This document shows, in pieces, positions 28,401 through 37,381 of a DNA stretch of 64,000 nucleotides; within the stretch, counting starts at the first letter, position 1, and every line of letters starts with the position of its first letter. The notes under the pieces are model-generated. The model saw only the letters and a program-made list of their open reading frames with translations. It did not search any database and was not told where the DNA came from. The translations under genes were made by a program, and so were the position numbers. The stretch lies in the NCBI RefSeq assembly GCF_009707485.1, contig NZ_CP046121.1, positions 1,984,001 through 2,048,000 on the forward strand, given 5' to 3'. This DNA is from Nostocoides sp. HKS02 (GTDB lineage Bacteria; Actinomycetota; Actinomycetes; Actinomycetales; Dermatophilaceae).

Positions 28401-28946
28401 ATGGGTGCCGTGAGCCAGACCTCCAGCCCCGTGGCCGACCCGCTGTCCATTGCCGCCCTCGACACCGAGCGGCACGTCGCGGCCTCCGGGTGGGACCAGA
28501 ACCCCCGCCTGTTCGCGCTGGTGCCGACGGCCGAGCTGGTCGACCGCGAGCCCCACCTGCGCGCCCAGCTGCAGGGCCACGACCTGGTGACAGGCGCCCT
28601 CAGCGCGGTCGAGCAGGAGAACCTCCCCAAGACCGCCAACCTCGAGACCCTGCTCGGCGGGATCGCGTGGCCGGGCACCGTCGTGGGCGCCGCCCTGGCG
28701 GTGGAACGGATCGTCGTGCCCCCGGAGGCCGAGCGGGACCTGCCCGAGCACCCCGACGCGGCCGTCGACGCGCTGGCCGCCCATCCCCTGCGTCAGGACG
28801 TACGGCTGCTCGTCGCCGTCACCCGCGATGGCCAGAGCCGCTGCCTGCTGCGCCAGCGGGCGCACGACCGCGACGACCAGGTCGCCATGGGCGAGGACAT
28901 CGCTCCGGGCCTCGTGCACGCCCTCCAGGCAACCCTGCAGGAGTAG
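28401..28946 (+). CDS. PPA1309 family protein
   Basis: 181 residues from ATG 28401, or 178 from GTG 28410. The conserved opening (ALDTERHVAASGWDQNPRLF, ALVPTAELVDREPHLRAQL) and the middle EQENLPKTANLETLLGGIAW match an actinobacterial family annotated as PPA1309, of unknown function. No membrane segment or catalytic motif is evident. It diverges from UPF0182 across about 110 bases and converges with the PDZ protease gene. Confidence 0.75.
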   Translation: MGAVSQTSSPVADPLSIAALDTERHVAASGWDQNPRLFALVPTAELVDREPHLRAQLQGHDLVTGALSAVEQENLPKTANLETLLGGIAWPGTVVGAALAVERIVVPPEAERDLPEHPDAAVDALAAHPLRQDVRLLVAVTRDGQSRCLLRQRAHDRDDQVAMGEDIAPGLVHALQATLQE

Positions 28947-28966
28947 CCGCGCCCCGCGGCATACCG

Positions 28967-30073
28967 CTAGTGGGTGCAGGTGGGCAGGCCGGACGCCTGG
29001 CCCGCGGCAATGGCCTCCACAGCCTTGCGGGCCTGGTCGAAGGTCGCGATCTTGACGACCCGCAGGCCGTCGGGGACGTGGCCCACGACCTCGTCGCAGT
29101 TCGAGGCCGGCGCGAGGAACCAGTGGGCGCCGCCGTCGTGGGCGCCCGCAAGCTTCTGGCGGATGCCGCCGATGGGGCCGACCTGGCCGGTGTAGTCGAT
29201 CGTGCCGGTGCCGGCGATCTTCTGACCGCCGGTGAGTGGCCCCGGGGTCAGCAGGTCGTAGATCCCGAGCGCGAACATCGTTCCGGCAGAAGGGCCGCCG
29301 ATGCTGCCGGCGTTGATCTTCACGTCGAACGGGAACGTGAACCGCATGCCCAGGAAGACCCCGATCGTGGTGCGGCCGCCGGATGACCGGGTCTTCGCGG
29401 CGGCGGTGACGGGCACCCCGCCCCGGATCAGGCGCAGCTGCACGAAGTCACCAGCGTGGTGCCTCCCGACGAGGGTGCGCACGGTGTCCGAGGAGCTGAC
29501 CGGCGTGCCATCGATCGAGACGAGCTCGTCGCCGGCCCGCAGCACCGAAGCGGACGGGGCGTCCTTCGCGACATCGGTGATGATCAGGTGAGGGGTGACC
29601 TGGTGGCCGGTCGCCTTGAGCGCAACGGCGATCGCCTCCTGCTGGGAGTCGACCATCTCCGCGGTGTTCTGCTCCTGGACCTGCTTGTCGGTGACGCCCT
29701 GGGGGAAGTAGAGGTCGACCGGCTCGATGGCGTCCTCGGAGCTCAGCCGCGCGGCGAGCAGGTCCCAGACCGTCACGGACGTCCCGGGCCCACCGACGAG
29801 GCGCACCGTCGTGAAGTCGAGGGCGCCGTCGGTGGGGTACGTGGGAGCACCCGACACGGTGATGAGCTGGGTGCCCGACAGCTTGCCCAGGGTGTTGGCG
29901 ATGGGTCCGGGCTTGAGGACGACGTAGGGCAGGCCGACCATGACCGACAGCGCAGCCAGGATGATCACGACGACCGAGGCCACCAGCGCGACGATGGAGC
30001 GCCGGGTGAGCGCATGGGGGTCGACCGGGTTCGTGGGTGAGATGACCGGCTGGTGCTGGATGTCCTCGGTCAC
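28967..30073 (-). CDS. PDZ-domain Lon-like membrane protease (YlbL type)
   Basis: 368 residues from GTG 30073, which overlaps the MoaE stop. One membrane anchor near residues 25-50 (SIVALVASVVVIILAALSVM) is followed by an extracytoplasmic part. That part has a PDZ domain (LRAGDELVSIDGTPVSSSDT) and a Lon-type protease domain with the catalytic Ser in GGPSAGTMFALG and a Lys in IRQKLAGA. The ATPase part of Lon is absent, as in the YlbL family. It probably cleaves secreted or membrane substrates. Confidence 0.88.
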   Translation of the reverse strand: MTEDIQHQPVISPTNPVDPHALTRRSIVALVASVVVIILAALSVMVGLPYVVLKPGPIANTLGKLSGTQLITVSGAPTYPTDGALDFTTVRLVGGPGTSVTVWDLLAARLSSEDAIEPVDLYFPQGVTDKQVQEQNTAEMVDSQQEAIAVALKATGHQVTPHLIITDVAKDAPSASVLRAGDELVSIDGTPVSSSDTVRTLVGRHHAGDFVQLRLIRGGVPVTAAAKTRSSGGRTTIGVFLGMRFTFPFDVKINAGSIGGPSAGTMFALGIYDLLTPGPLTGGQKIAGTGTIDYTGQVGPIGGIRQKLAGAHDGGAHWFLAPASNCDEVVGHVPDGLRVVKIATFDQARKAVEAIAAGQASGLPTCTH

Positions 30074-30537
30074 GGGAGTCCGACCCACTCGTCGGAGCCG
30101 TCCGTGAACTGCTGGTGCTTCCAGATCGGCACCCGCGACTTCAGCGTGTCGATGAGGTCGCGACACGCCTCGAACGCCTCGCCCCGGTGGGGGGCCGACA
30201 CCGCCGCGACGACGGCCAGGTCGCCGATCTCGAGGTGGCCCACCCGGTGGACCGCGCCCAGGCGGGCGACTGGGTGCCGGGAGGCGACCTCGCGGCATAC
30301 CTCTGCGAGCGTGTCGACGACGCTCGGGTGTGCGGAGTAGTCGAGCGCAGACACGGCCTCGCCGTGGTCGTGGTCGCGGACGACACCCACGAACAGCGCG
30401 ATCCCCCCGCACCGCGGGTGGCGCACGAGCCCGAGCACCTCGTCGACACTGAGTGGCTCGGACCGGACGTCGCTGAGGACGACCTCGGGTCCGTCGCCCA
30501 GGTCTGAGGACCCGACCGGGTTCGCTGGCTGGCTCAC
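30070..30537 (-). CDS. moaE: Molybdopterin synthase catalytic subunit MoaE
   Basis: 155 residues. MoaE hallmarks are present: CGGIALFVGVVRDHDHGEAV, LDYSAHPSV, HRVGHLEIGDLAVVAAVSAP, and the C-terminal KSRVPIWKHQQF with the active-site Lys residues. MoaE, with MoaD, adds two sulfurs to precursor Z in molybdenum cofactor synthesis. It starts at GTG 30537, overlapping the SDR stop, and its stop overlaps the protease start, so the three genes form one operon. The moeZ gene at 51.5-52.7 kb could supply the MoaD sulfur carrier. Confidence 0.93.
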   Translation of the reverse strand: MSQPANPVGSSDLGDGPEVVLSDVRSEPLSVDEVLGLVRHPRCGGIALFVGVVRDHDHGEAVSALDYSAHPSVVDTLAEVCREVASRHPVARLGAVHRVGHLEIGDLAVVAAVSAPHRGEAFEACRDLIDTLKSRVPIWKHQQFTDGSDEWVGLP

Positions 30538-31655
30538 AGGGTGCCGCCCTTCCTGCGGCGTCGCCGCATGATGGCCGCCGTACCCACGAGGGCGACAGCG
30601 GCGCTGGCCGCCCCGAGTGCGGCGTCCTTGCGGTCGAGGCGACGTGCCGCGACCGCGTGGGAACCCCGGATGGTGTCCAGGAGGACCCCGAGGCAGGTCT
30701 CATTGTCGTAGGCAGGCGCCCACCCCTGCTCGCGCAGGGTCCGGGAGGACACCACCCAGGGGAAGGCGACGAAGGCGAGATCGCTGGCCGGAGCCGGCAG
30801 CACTCCAACGCGGTGGAGACGGTCGGCGGTTCCCAACGCGGCCCCCATGCTCAGCTCCACCCGACGCATCCCCGTCAGCCGCTCGAGGTCGCTCTGGCCG
30901 AGGTGACCCTCGGAGCCGACCGTGACAACCGGCCCCAGCCCTCTGGCCAGCACCACCACGACCGAGGAACCGAGGTCGTCGACATGGCAGAACTGCCAGG
31001 CCGACGCGGCGCCGCGCACGGTGAGCAGGCGCGGAGCCTCGAAGTGGCGGGTCGTGACCGTGTCGACGCCCTCGCCCACGAGCGCCGCGGGACGTACCGC
31101 CGTGATGGCCAGGCCCGGGTGGACGTCGCGCGCCACCGCGATCAGCTGCTCGACATCCATGAGGTCGCCGACCTGGCCCTCGTCGGAGGGCGCCTGGAGG
31201 GGTGCGTCTTCGTCGAGCGGCACCGGGTTGCCCGGCTGCGCGCCGTAGACCTGGGCTCCGGTGACCACCACGAGGTGGCGGACCCCGGCTGCCGCCGCGG
31301 CCGTGATGACGGTCTGCGCGCGGCGCAGGTTGCGCTCGCGGCGCACGCGAGCGCCGAGGACGAGGTCGGCCGCCAGGTCCGTGCTGGCGGCGACGTATGC
31401 CGCGCTGTGCACGCCGCGCAGCGCGTCCACGAGGTGGGGGTCGCCCGGGTCGGCGAGCCGGAACTCGACTCCTCCGACCGGGGGTCGGTCCACGTCGACC
31501 GCGACGACCCTGCCGATTTCGCCGTGCGCCGCCGCGGTCACGAGCGCGCGCAGCACCGCCCGGCTCGCGGGGTCCCCCGCGCCCACCACGGCGACGTCGA
31601 CAGCAGTACGCCGCGAGCGAACGGCGCGCCGCTGGGGGCTCGCAGGGGAACTCAC
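30534..31655 (-). CDS. NAD-dependent epimerase/dehydratase-like (SDR) protein
   Basis: 373 residues from GTG 31655. The N-terminal Rossmann strand VDVAVVGAGDPASRAVLRAL keeps part of the glycine-rich NAD(P) motif. VTGAQVYGAQPGNPVPLDED resembles the extended-SDR substrate region, with the Tyr present but the YxxxK pair altered (DVEQL follows). A short hydrophobic stretch and Arg-rich end (AAIMRRRRRKGG) close the protein. It is probably a degenerate sugar-epimerase-like protein of unknown substrate, first in the operon with moaE and the PDZ protease. Confidence 0.78.
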   Translation of the reverse strand: MSSPASPQRRAVRSRRTAVDVAVVGAGDPASRAVLRALVTAAAHGEIGRVVAVDVDRPPVGGVEFRLADPGDPHLVDALRGVHSAAYVAASTDLAADLVLGARVRRERNLRRAQTVITAAAAAGVRHLVVVTGAQVYGAQPGNPVPLDEDAPLQAPSDEGQVGDLMDVEQLIAVARDVHPGLAITAVRPAALVGEGVDTVTTRHFEAPRLLTVRGAASAWQFCHVDDLGSSVVVVLARGLGPVVTVGSEGHLGQSDLERLTGMRRVELSMGAALGTADRLHRVGVLPAPASDLAFVAFPWVVSSRTLREQGWAPAYDNETCLGVLLDTIRGSHAVAARRLDRKDAALGAASAAVALVGTAAIMRRRRRKGGTL

Positions 31656-31716
31656 TGTGGCCTCCGCGTGGTTGTCTTGGTCAGAACCATCCTCTCAGGA
31701 CTGCCGAGGAGCCGTC

Positions 31717-33126
31717 GTGCCCGACCACCCGAACACGCCCGCCCAGCCGGCCGGCGACCCCGGCGACGAGTCCGGTCTGCCGTCCGACATCGAGGCGATG
31801 CTGGCCCGCCTGACGGGCGGCCCCGTGGACCCCGAGATGGTCAAGGCTCTCAAGGACATGGGCATCGACCGCATCGACCCCGCCATGATGCAGATGATGG
31901 TCAGCCAGATGCAGGCGATGTTCGCCAGCACCGACACTGAAGCCTTCAACGTCGCCCTGGCCACCGACACCGCGCGCAAGACGGTGTCGGCCGCCGGTGA
32001 CACCACCGTGAGCGAGGCCGCTGCGCGCCAGACGGCTCAGGCCGCCCAGGTCGCCGAGCTGTGGCTCGACGAGGTGACGGCCTTCGAGGCGCCGGGCATC
32101 ACCACCCACGCGTGGAGCCGGGCCGAGTGGGTCGAGGCGAGCATGCCGGTGTGGCGCACGCTGGTCGAGCCGGTGGCCGAGGGCGTGGGCCGGGCCGTGG
32201 GCGATGCGATGCGCGCCCAGGTCGAGCAGCTCGGCGAGGGCGCCCTCCCCGAGGGAATGCTGCCGCCCGGCACCGACGCCTCCGCCCTGATCGGCCAGAT
32301 GGAGCCCATGCTCGCCAAGATGAGCGGATCGATGTTCGGGCTCCAGGTCGGTCAAGCCGTCGGCGCCCTGGCCGCCGAGACCGTCAGCGGAACCGAGGTG
32401 GGGCTGCCATTGGTGGCGGACCGGTCCGTCGTCCTGCTGCCGGCGAACATCGAAGCCTTCGCCGACGGCTTGGGCATCGATCTCGAGCAGGTCCGCCTCT
32501 ACCTCGCCGTGCGCGAGGCGGCTCGCGTCCGGCTCTTCTCCGAGGTGCCCTGGATCGGGCCGCAGCTCGTCGCCGCGGTCCGCGACTACGCCCGCGACAT
32601 CACCATCGACACCGACCGCATCGAGTCGGCTCTTCAGTCGGTCGACCCGACCAACGCCGAGGCCCTCCAGTCCGCCCTGCAGGACCAGCTGTTCCGCCCG
32701 GAGCCCAGCGCCTCGCAGCGTGCTGCCCTCGGACGCCTCGAGACCTACCTCGCGCTCGTCGAGGGCTGGGTCGACGTCGTGACCGACCGGGCGACCCGCG
32801 ACCACCTGCCTCAGGCGGGTGCGCTGGGCGAGGCCGTGCGACGCCGCCGTGCCACGGGTGGGCCGGCCGAGAAGGCGTTCGCCGGTCTCGTCGGTCTCGA
32901 GCTGCGCCCCCGCCGTCTGCGCGATGCCGCCAACCTGTGGGGCGCCCTCGAGTCGGCCCACGGCGCCCAGGGGCGCGATGCCGCCTGGGGACATCCCGAC
33001 GTGGCCCCGACCAGCGCCGACCTCGACGACCCGCTCGGGTACGTCGAGCGAGCCGGTACCTCCGACACCTCCGACCTCGACGTCGCCCTCGACGAGATCC
33101 TGCGCGAGGGCGAGGACGGCGCGTGA
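31717..33126 (+). CDS. Putative zinc metallohydrolase family protein (TIGR03624-like)
   Basis: 469 residues from GTG 31717 with GAGGAG upstream. The segment GLQVGQAVGALAAETVSGTEVGLP and the helix VRLYLAVREAARVRLFSEVPWIGP match an actinobacterial family annotated as putative hydrolase or zinc-dependent protein. In the presumed metal-binding helix the usual His in REAAH is Arg here (REAAR), so activity is doubtful. The C-terminus is acidic. The next (NUDIX) gene starts inside its stop codon. Confidence 0.8.
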   Translation: MPDHPNTPAQPAGDPGDESGLPSDIEAMLARLTGGPVDPEMVKALKDMGIDRIDPAMMQMMVSQMQAMFASTDTEAFNVALATDTARKTVSAAGDTTVSEAAARQTAQAAQVAELWLDEVTAFEAPGITTHAWSRAEWVEASMPVWRTLVEPVAEGVGRAVGDAMRAQVEQLGEGALPEGMLPPGTDASALIGQMEPMLAKMSGSMFGLQVGQAVGALAAETVSGTEVGLPLVADRSVVLLPANIEAFADGLGIDLEQVRLYLAVREAARVRLFSEVPWIGPQLVAAVRDYARDITIDTDRIESALQSVDPTNAEALQSALQDQLFRPEPSASQRAALGRLETYLALVEGWVDVVTDRATRDHLPQAGALGEAVRRRRATGGPAEKAFAGLVGLELRPRRLRDAANLWGALESAHGAQGRDAAWGHPDVAPTSADLDDPLGYVERAGTSDTSDLDVALDEILREGEDGA

Positions 33127-33716
33127 GCGACGCACCAGCCAGCCTGCGCACTGACGTGCCGGCGGCATACCTCGCCCTGCGCGAGGACGCGAGGCGCGTC
33201 CTCGACCGGTGGCGCGCCCCCAGCGCCGCGCAGGACCGGCTGCGCCGCGAGCTGCTGGCCCACTGCGACGAGCACCCCGGCGCGCTGTGGAAGCAGGGCC
33301 CACCCGCTCACCTGACGGCCAGCACCCTGGTGTTCAACCGCGGGCTCGACAAGGTGCTGCTCACCCTGCACGCCAAGGCGGAGCTCTGGTTGCAGTTCGG
33401 TGGCCATTTCGAGCCCGGCGACCCGACCGTGCTCGCCGCCGCCACCCGCGAGGCCCGCGAGGAGTCCGGCCTGCCGGAGCTCGTGCTTCACCCGGAGCTC
33501 ATCCACCTCGACCGACACCGGCTGCTCGCCGCGGGCTTCGGGAGGTGCGCGGAGCACCTGGACCTGCGGTACGCCGCCGTGGCCGCTGACGAGGACGCGT
33601 ATGCCGTGAGCGCAGAGTCGCTCGACGTGGCCTGGTGGCCCGTAGATGCCCTGCCGGCCGAGAGTCGTGCCGAGATCGGCCCCCTGGCCGACGCGGCGCG
33701 ACGGGTGCTCGCCTGA
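33123..33716 (+). CDS. NUDIX hydrolase
   Basis: 197 residues from GTG 33123, overlapping the previous stop as GTGA. The NUDIX box is GGHFEPGDPTVLAAATREAREESGL at about residues 98-122, with REAREESG intact and the first acidic position slightly shifted. The substrate is probably a nucleoside diphosphate derivative, but the family is broad. It converges with the metallopeptidase gene a few bases away. Confidence 0.88.
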   Translation: MSDAPASLRTDVPAAYLALREDARRVLDRWRAPSAAQDRLRRELLAHCDEHPGALWKQGPPAHLTASTLVFNRGLDKVLLTLHAKAELWLQFGGHFEPGDPTVLAAATREAREESGLPELVLHPELIHLDRHRLLAAGFGRCAEHLDLRYAAVAADEDAYAVSAESLDVAWWPVDALPAESRAEIGPLADAARRVLA

Positions 33717-33720
33717 CGGC

Positions 33721-34287
33721 TCAGTCGCTGGGACCGAAGTCGAGCGCCGCCTGCCCGAGCCCGTCCTCGACCGCGCCATCAGACAGCTCGAGTCCCGCCG
33801 TCGCGGCCACCCCCTCGAGATAGCCGCGCGCCCGCTCGAGGCGGGGGTAGCTCGTGAGCAACGACCAGAACTCGGGACCGTGGCCGGGGGCCACCAGGTG
33901 GGCGAGCTCGTGCAGGATGACGTAGTCGAGGACGTACGCCGGCATGCCTTTGACCCGGGTCGAGATGCGGATCGTGCCGTCGGCGGGGGTGCAGGAGCCC
34001 CAGCGGGAGTTCTGGTTGGTGACCCAGCGGATGCTCGACGGCTTGGCCAGGCCACCCAGGTGACGCTGGGACAGCTCGGCGGCGCGCGCCTTGAGCTGGG
34101 CGTCGCTCGGGCGTCGCTTGCGGTCGCCCTTGGCCAGCCGCTCGACCATCGTCTCGACCCAGTGCTGCTCCTCGGCCTTGGTGAAGCGGGCCGGGATGAG
34201 CACGATCGTGCGGTTGCCCTCGCGGTAGGCGCTCACAGTGCGACGGCGCCGCCTGCTGCGCCTGACCTCGATGTCAGTGGTCCCCAT
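33721..34287 (-). CDS. YgjP-like (M48/DUF45) zinc metallopeptidase
   Basis: 188 residues from ATG 34287. The zinc motif is ILHELAHLVAPGHGPEFW (HExxH with a third His five residues on). It is preceded by the family signature RWGSCTPADGTIRIS. A basic N-terminus (RRSRRRRRTVS) and a central AELSQRHLG are typical. Function is unknown; in some genomes related proteins sit with type I restriction genes, but here it is in a core region. Start weak: GGTGAG only. Confidence 0.88.
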   Translation of the reverse strand: MGTTDIEVRRSRRRRRTVSAYREGNRTIVLIPARFTKAEEQHWVETMVERLAKGDRKRRPSDAQLKARAAELSQRHLGGLAKPSSIRWVTNQNSRWGSCTPADGTIRISTRVKGMPAYVLDYVILHELAHLVAPGHGPEFWSLLTSYPRLERARGYLEGVAATAGLELSDGAVEDGLGQAALDFGPSD

Positions 34288-34351
34288 GCTCACCACGATA
34301 AGCGAGCGGGCCGACATCGCCCGGCACCCCGCTCCGTGCCCCTGCACGAAG

Positions 34352-34425
34352 CTCTGCTTGCAGACCTTCCTGCCCGGGGTACACGTTGCACCGTGGGCTG
34401 GCGGCAGCAACCTCTGCAAGCAGAG
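34352..34425. repeat. Inverted pair of TCTGCAAGCAGAG sites
   Basis: CTCTGCTTGCAGA (34352-34364) and its complement TCTGCAAGCAGAG (34413-34425) are themselves palindromic around the centre. They lie 48 bases apart in the divergent gap between the metallopeptidase and the DUF5679 gene. The second extends to CCTCTGCAAGCAGAGG. Such twin palindromes are typical of repressor sites. No regulator is adjacent. Confidence 0.6.
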
Positions 34426-34574
34426 GGTGCTGCCGTGCGGGTCGGGCGGAGTCTAGAGGGGCCCTCCTGAGCACGGCAGACACGCCCCCTTGCGCGATTT
34501 TGTGCTCAGCATGGTCTAAGTTGGCCGAAGTCCACCGGCGCACCCTGTGCCGTGAACAACAAGGAGACATTTCG

Positions 34575-34733
34575 ATGGCTGACGAGACCTACAAGGGCGA
34601 GTTCTACTGCGTGAAGTGCAAGGAGAAGCGCGAGGCCGAGGGCCGCGTCGTGGAGACGAACGGTCGTCGCATGGCCAAGGGCGTCTGCCCCGTGTGTGGC
34701 ACCAACCTCAACCGCATCCTCGGCAAGGCCTGA
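34575..34733 (+). CDS. DUF5679 small zinc-ribbon protein
   Basis: 52 residues with YCVKCKEKRE and CPVCGTNLNRI, a four-Cys zinc ribbon, and the conserved NGRRMAKG between them. The start has a good AAGGAG site. The family is widespread in actinobacteria with no assigned role. A strong terminator follows directly, so it is probably a single-gene transcript. Confidence 0.92.
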   Translation: MADETYKGEFYCVKCKEKREAEGRVVETNGRRMAKGVCPVCGTNLNRILGKA

Positions 34734-34748
34734 CCCAGGCCCCCCCAT

Positions 34749-34792
34749 CGAGAGGGGCGGACCCGGCCGACTGGCCGGGTCCGCCCCTCTCG
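34749..34792 (+). terminator. Strong intrinsic terminator after DUF5679
   Basis: A perfect 20-bp stem (34749-34768 with 34773-34792) and a GACT loop, followed by GTTT, 15 bases after the stop codon. Confidence 0.9.
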
Positions 34793-34879
34793 GCGTTTCC
34801 GGTCCCGGCCCGGTCCCCGCCTGCAGACCCTGTGGACGACGGGGCCTGGCCCCGGGCCGGCTGTGCCAGATTGGCGCGG

Positions 34880-35842
34880 GTGACGATACGCCCGCTGCTC
34901 AAGTGCCTCTGGCCCGTCCTGCGCCGCGGATCCGGCGAGGTCCAGCTCGGCATCGACCCCACGCACGCCGTGGTCCTGTGCGGGCTGAATGAGGCCCAGA
35001 TCGTGGCGCTGGAGTCCCTCGACGGCACGCGCGAGCTCCCTGCCGTGCTCGCCGAGAGCCCCGGCCTGGTCTCCTCGTTGCAGCGCCGCGGCCTGCTCGC
35101 CGACACCGCCGACACCGGCGACCTGCCGGTCGGGCTCCGGGCGGCCCTGGCTCCCGAGGCGGACGCACTCGTGCGCACGGCCGGTCCCCGACAGGGGTAT
35201 GACGCGTTGGCACGGCGACGCGACTCACTCGTCCTCGTCTGCGGTCGGGGCGCGCTGCCGATGGCCGCCGCGACCCTGCTGCGTCGCGCGGGCGTGGGGC
35301 AGGTCCGGGTCGGACCTGAAACCGCTGACGAGCAGCCCGGTCAGCACAGCGAGCCCGCTGAACCCGCGCTCGTCGTCCTCACCGCAGCCCAGGCGATCGG
35401 ACCGGGGGCGGCCGAGTCGTGGCGCCGCCGCGGCATACCCGTCCTGCCGGTGGTGATGCACCTCGTGGAGGCGGTCGTGGGGCCGCTCGTCGCTGCGGGC
35501 ACTCCGTGCCTGCGCTGCCTGGACCTCACCCGAGCAGACCTCGACACCGCGTGGCCCCTGCTCGCGGGCCAGCTCACCCGGCCCGCCGTCGGACGGGGCC
35601 CGGAGGTGGGCGGCGAGACCTCGCTGGTCGCGGTGACCGCGGCGCTGGCCACCATGGTGGCGCTCGCCGCCCTCGACGGGCAGCCGGTGCCCAGCGGTCG
35701 CTCACTCGAGGTGGCGCTGCCGTGGCCCGGAGTCCGGCAGCGTCAGTGGGTGGTCCATCCGCGCTGTTCGTGCGCCGCGGACGACGTGTCGGACCGCCCT
35801 GCCGACGCGGACGATCCCGGGCAGGCGAGAATGGCTGGGTGA
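34880..35842 (+). CDS. E1/ThiF-like protein of the cyclodehydratase-associated type
   Basis: 320 residues from GTG 34880. The N-terminal LLKCLWPVLRRGSGEVQLGI and a short winged-helix-like region recall the leader-binding part of bacteriocin (TOMM) cyclodehydratase E1-like proteins. The later VVGPLVAAGTPCLRCLDLTRAD is the conserved pre-cysteine segment of the same family. An ATP-binding motif is not visible, so it is probably non-adenylating. No peptide precursor, YcaO or dehydrogenase is nearby. The next gene (ABC1 kinase) starts inside its stop codon. Confidence 0.65.
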   Translation: MTIRPLLKCLWPVLRRGSGEVQLGIDPTHAVVLCGLNEAQIVALESLDGTRELPAVLAESPGLVSSLQRRGLLADTADTGDLPVGLRAALAPEADALVRTAGPRQGYDALARRRDSLVLVCGRGALPMAAATLLRRAGVGQVRVGPETADEQPGQHSEPAEPALVVLTAAQAIGPGAAESWRRRGIPVLPVVMHLVEAVVGPLVAAGTPCLRCLDLTRADLDTAWPLLAGQLTRPAVGRGPEVGGETSLVAVTAALATMVALAALDGQPVPSGRSLEVALPWPGVRQRQWVVHPRCSCAADDVSDRPADADDPGQARMAG

Positions 35843-37177
35843 GCGAACTCCCCCGCCGGGCCGTGGCCCGCACGGCGCGACTGGCCAGCCTGCCCCTCGG
35901 CTTCGCCGGGCGTACCGCCATGGGGTTCGGCAAGCGGGTCGGGGGCAAGCCCGCCGAGGCGGTCGCGGCCGAGCTCCAGGCGCGTACCGCCGAGCAGCTT
36001 GTTCAAGGTGCTTGGCGAGCTCAAGGGTGGCGCGATGAAGTTCGGCCAGGCGATGTCGGTCATGGAGGCCGCGCTCCCCGAGGACCTTGCGGCGCCGTAC
36101 CGCGCCACCTTGACCAAGCTCCAGGAGGCCGCGCCCGCGCTGCCGGCCGCCACGGTCCACCGGGTCCTCGCCGAGGAGCTCGGCCCACGATGGCGCACCG
36201 CGAAGTTCCAGTCGTTCGACGACACGCCCGCGGCCGCGGCCTCGATCGGTCAGGTGCACCGGGCCGTCTGGCGAGACGGGCGCGAGGTCGCGGTCAAGAT
36301 CCAGTACCCCGGCGCCGGCAAGGCGTTGCTGTCCGACCTCAACCAGCTCGCCCGCGTGGCCCGGATCGCCGGCGGCTGGATCCCCGGCATGGACATCAAG
36401 CCGATCACCGACGAGCTCAAGTCGCGCATGGCCGAGGAGCTCGACTACACGCTCGAGGCGGCCAACCAGCGCCGGTTCGCCAAGGTGTTCCGCGGCGACG
36501 CGCACTTCGCCGTGCCCGACGTGCTCGCCACCAGCGAGCACGTCATCGTCTCGGAGTGGATGGACGGCACCCCGCTGTCCCAGATCGTCACGTCGGGCAC
36601 GCCCCAGCAACGCGACGCCGCCTCCCGGCGCTACATGGAGTTCCTGCTCGTCGGACCTGCCCGGGCCGGGCTGCTGCACGCCGACCCGCACCCGGGCAAC
36701 TTCCGTCTGCTCGATGACGGGCGTCTCGGGGTCATCGACTACGGCGCGGTGAACCGCCTGCCGTCAGGGCTGCCGCCGGCCATGGGCTCGCTCGTCGCGG
36801 CTGCCCTCTGCGGTGAAGCCGCCGAGCTCGAGCTCGGGCTGCGCACCGAGGGCTTCATCAAGCCGACCATGTCCCTCGACGCCGAGGCCCTGCTCGAGTA
36901 CCTCCAGCCCTTCATCGAACCCCTCAGCCACGAGACCTTCACGTTCAGTCGGCCCTGGCTGCGCAGCGTCGCCGCTCACATCAACGACGTCCGCCGGCCC
37001 GAGTTCCTCGTCGGCATGAAGCTCAACCTCCCGCCGTCATACCTGCTGATCCACCGGGTCTGGCTCGGCGGCATCGGGGTGCTCTGCCAGCTCGGTGGCA
37101 CCGTGCCCGCTCGGCAGATCGTCGTGGACCACCTGCCCGGTATGCAGCTGCGTCACCTGCCGCCGCCAGTCGCCTGA
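35839..37177 (+). pseudogene. ABC1/UbiB-family kinase-like protein, apparent +1 frameshift
   Basis: Starts at GTG 35839 in the upstream stop. The first 53 codons read well (LGFAGRTAMGFGKRVGGKPA, AVAAELQARTAEQL), then the frame must shift at CTTGTT (35998-36003) to continue MFKVLGELKGGAMKFGQAMS. Removing one base gives a protein of about 446 residues with the KxGQ-like segment, AVKIQYPG Lys, and HADPHPGNFRLLDDGRLGVIDYG catalytic and metal motifs. All kinase-like motifs after the shift are intact, so an assembly indel is quite possible. Homologues are next to whiB7 in mycobacteria too. Confidence 0.8.
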
Positions 37178-37191
37178 CCAGCCGGGCTGGC

Positions 37192-37380
37192 TCACCACCA
37201 GGCCGAGTCGAGCTTGCCCTCGATGCTGCGCAGGTGTTCGCGGCTGCACCGTTCGCAGGTCCAGACCTCGCGCCCGTTCTCGGTGCCGCGGGTCCAGGTC
37301 ACCCCTGCCAGGGTCGCGGTCGGCGCGACCGCACCGCACGAGGCACACACCGGGGATGCCTCAGCCTGCGCGTCAGGCAT
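37192..37380 (-). CDS. Small zinc-ribbon protein, 62 residues
   Basis: Four Cys in two pairs (CASC near residue 12 and CERC near 43) separated by beta-like residues (TWTRGTENGREVWT) indicate one zinc ribbon. Start ATG 37380. It follows the HhH-GPD gene in the same direction, 1 base after that gene's stop, so they form one operon. Role unknown. Confidence 0.75.
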   Translation of the reverse strand: MPDAQAEASPVCASCGAVAPTATLAGVTWTRGTENGREVWTCERCSREHLRSIEGKLDSAWW

Positions 37381-37381
37381 G

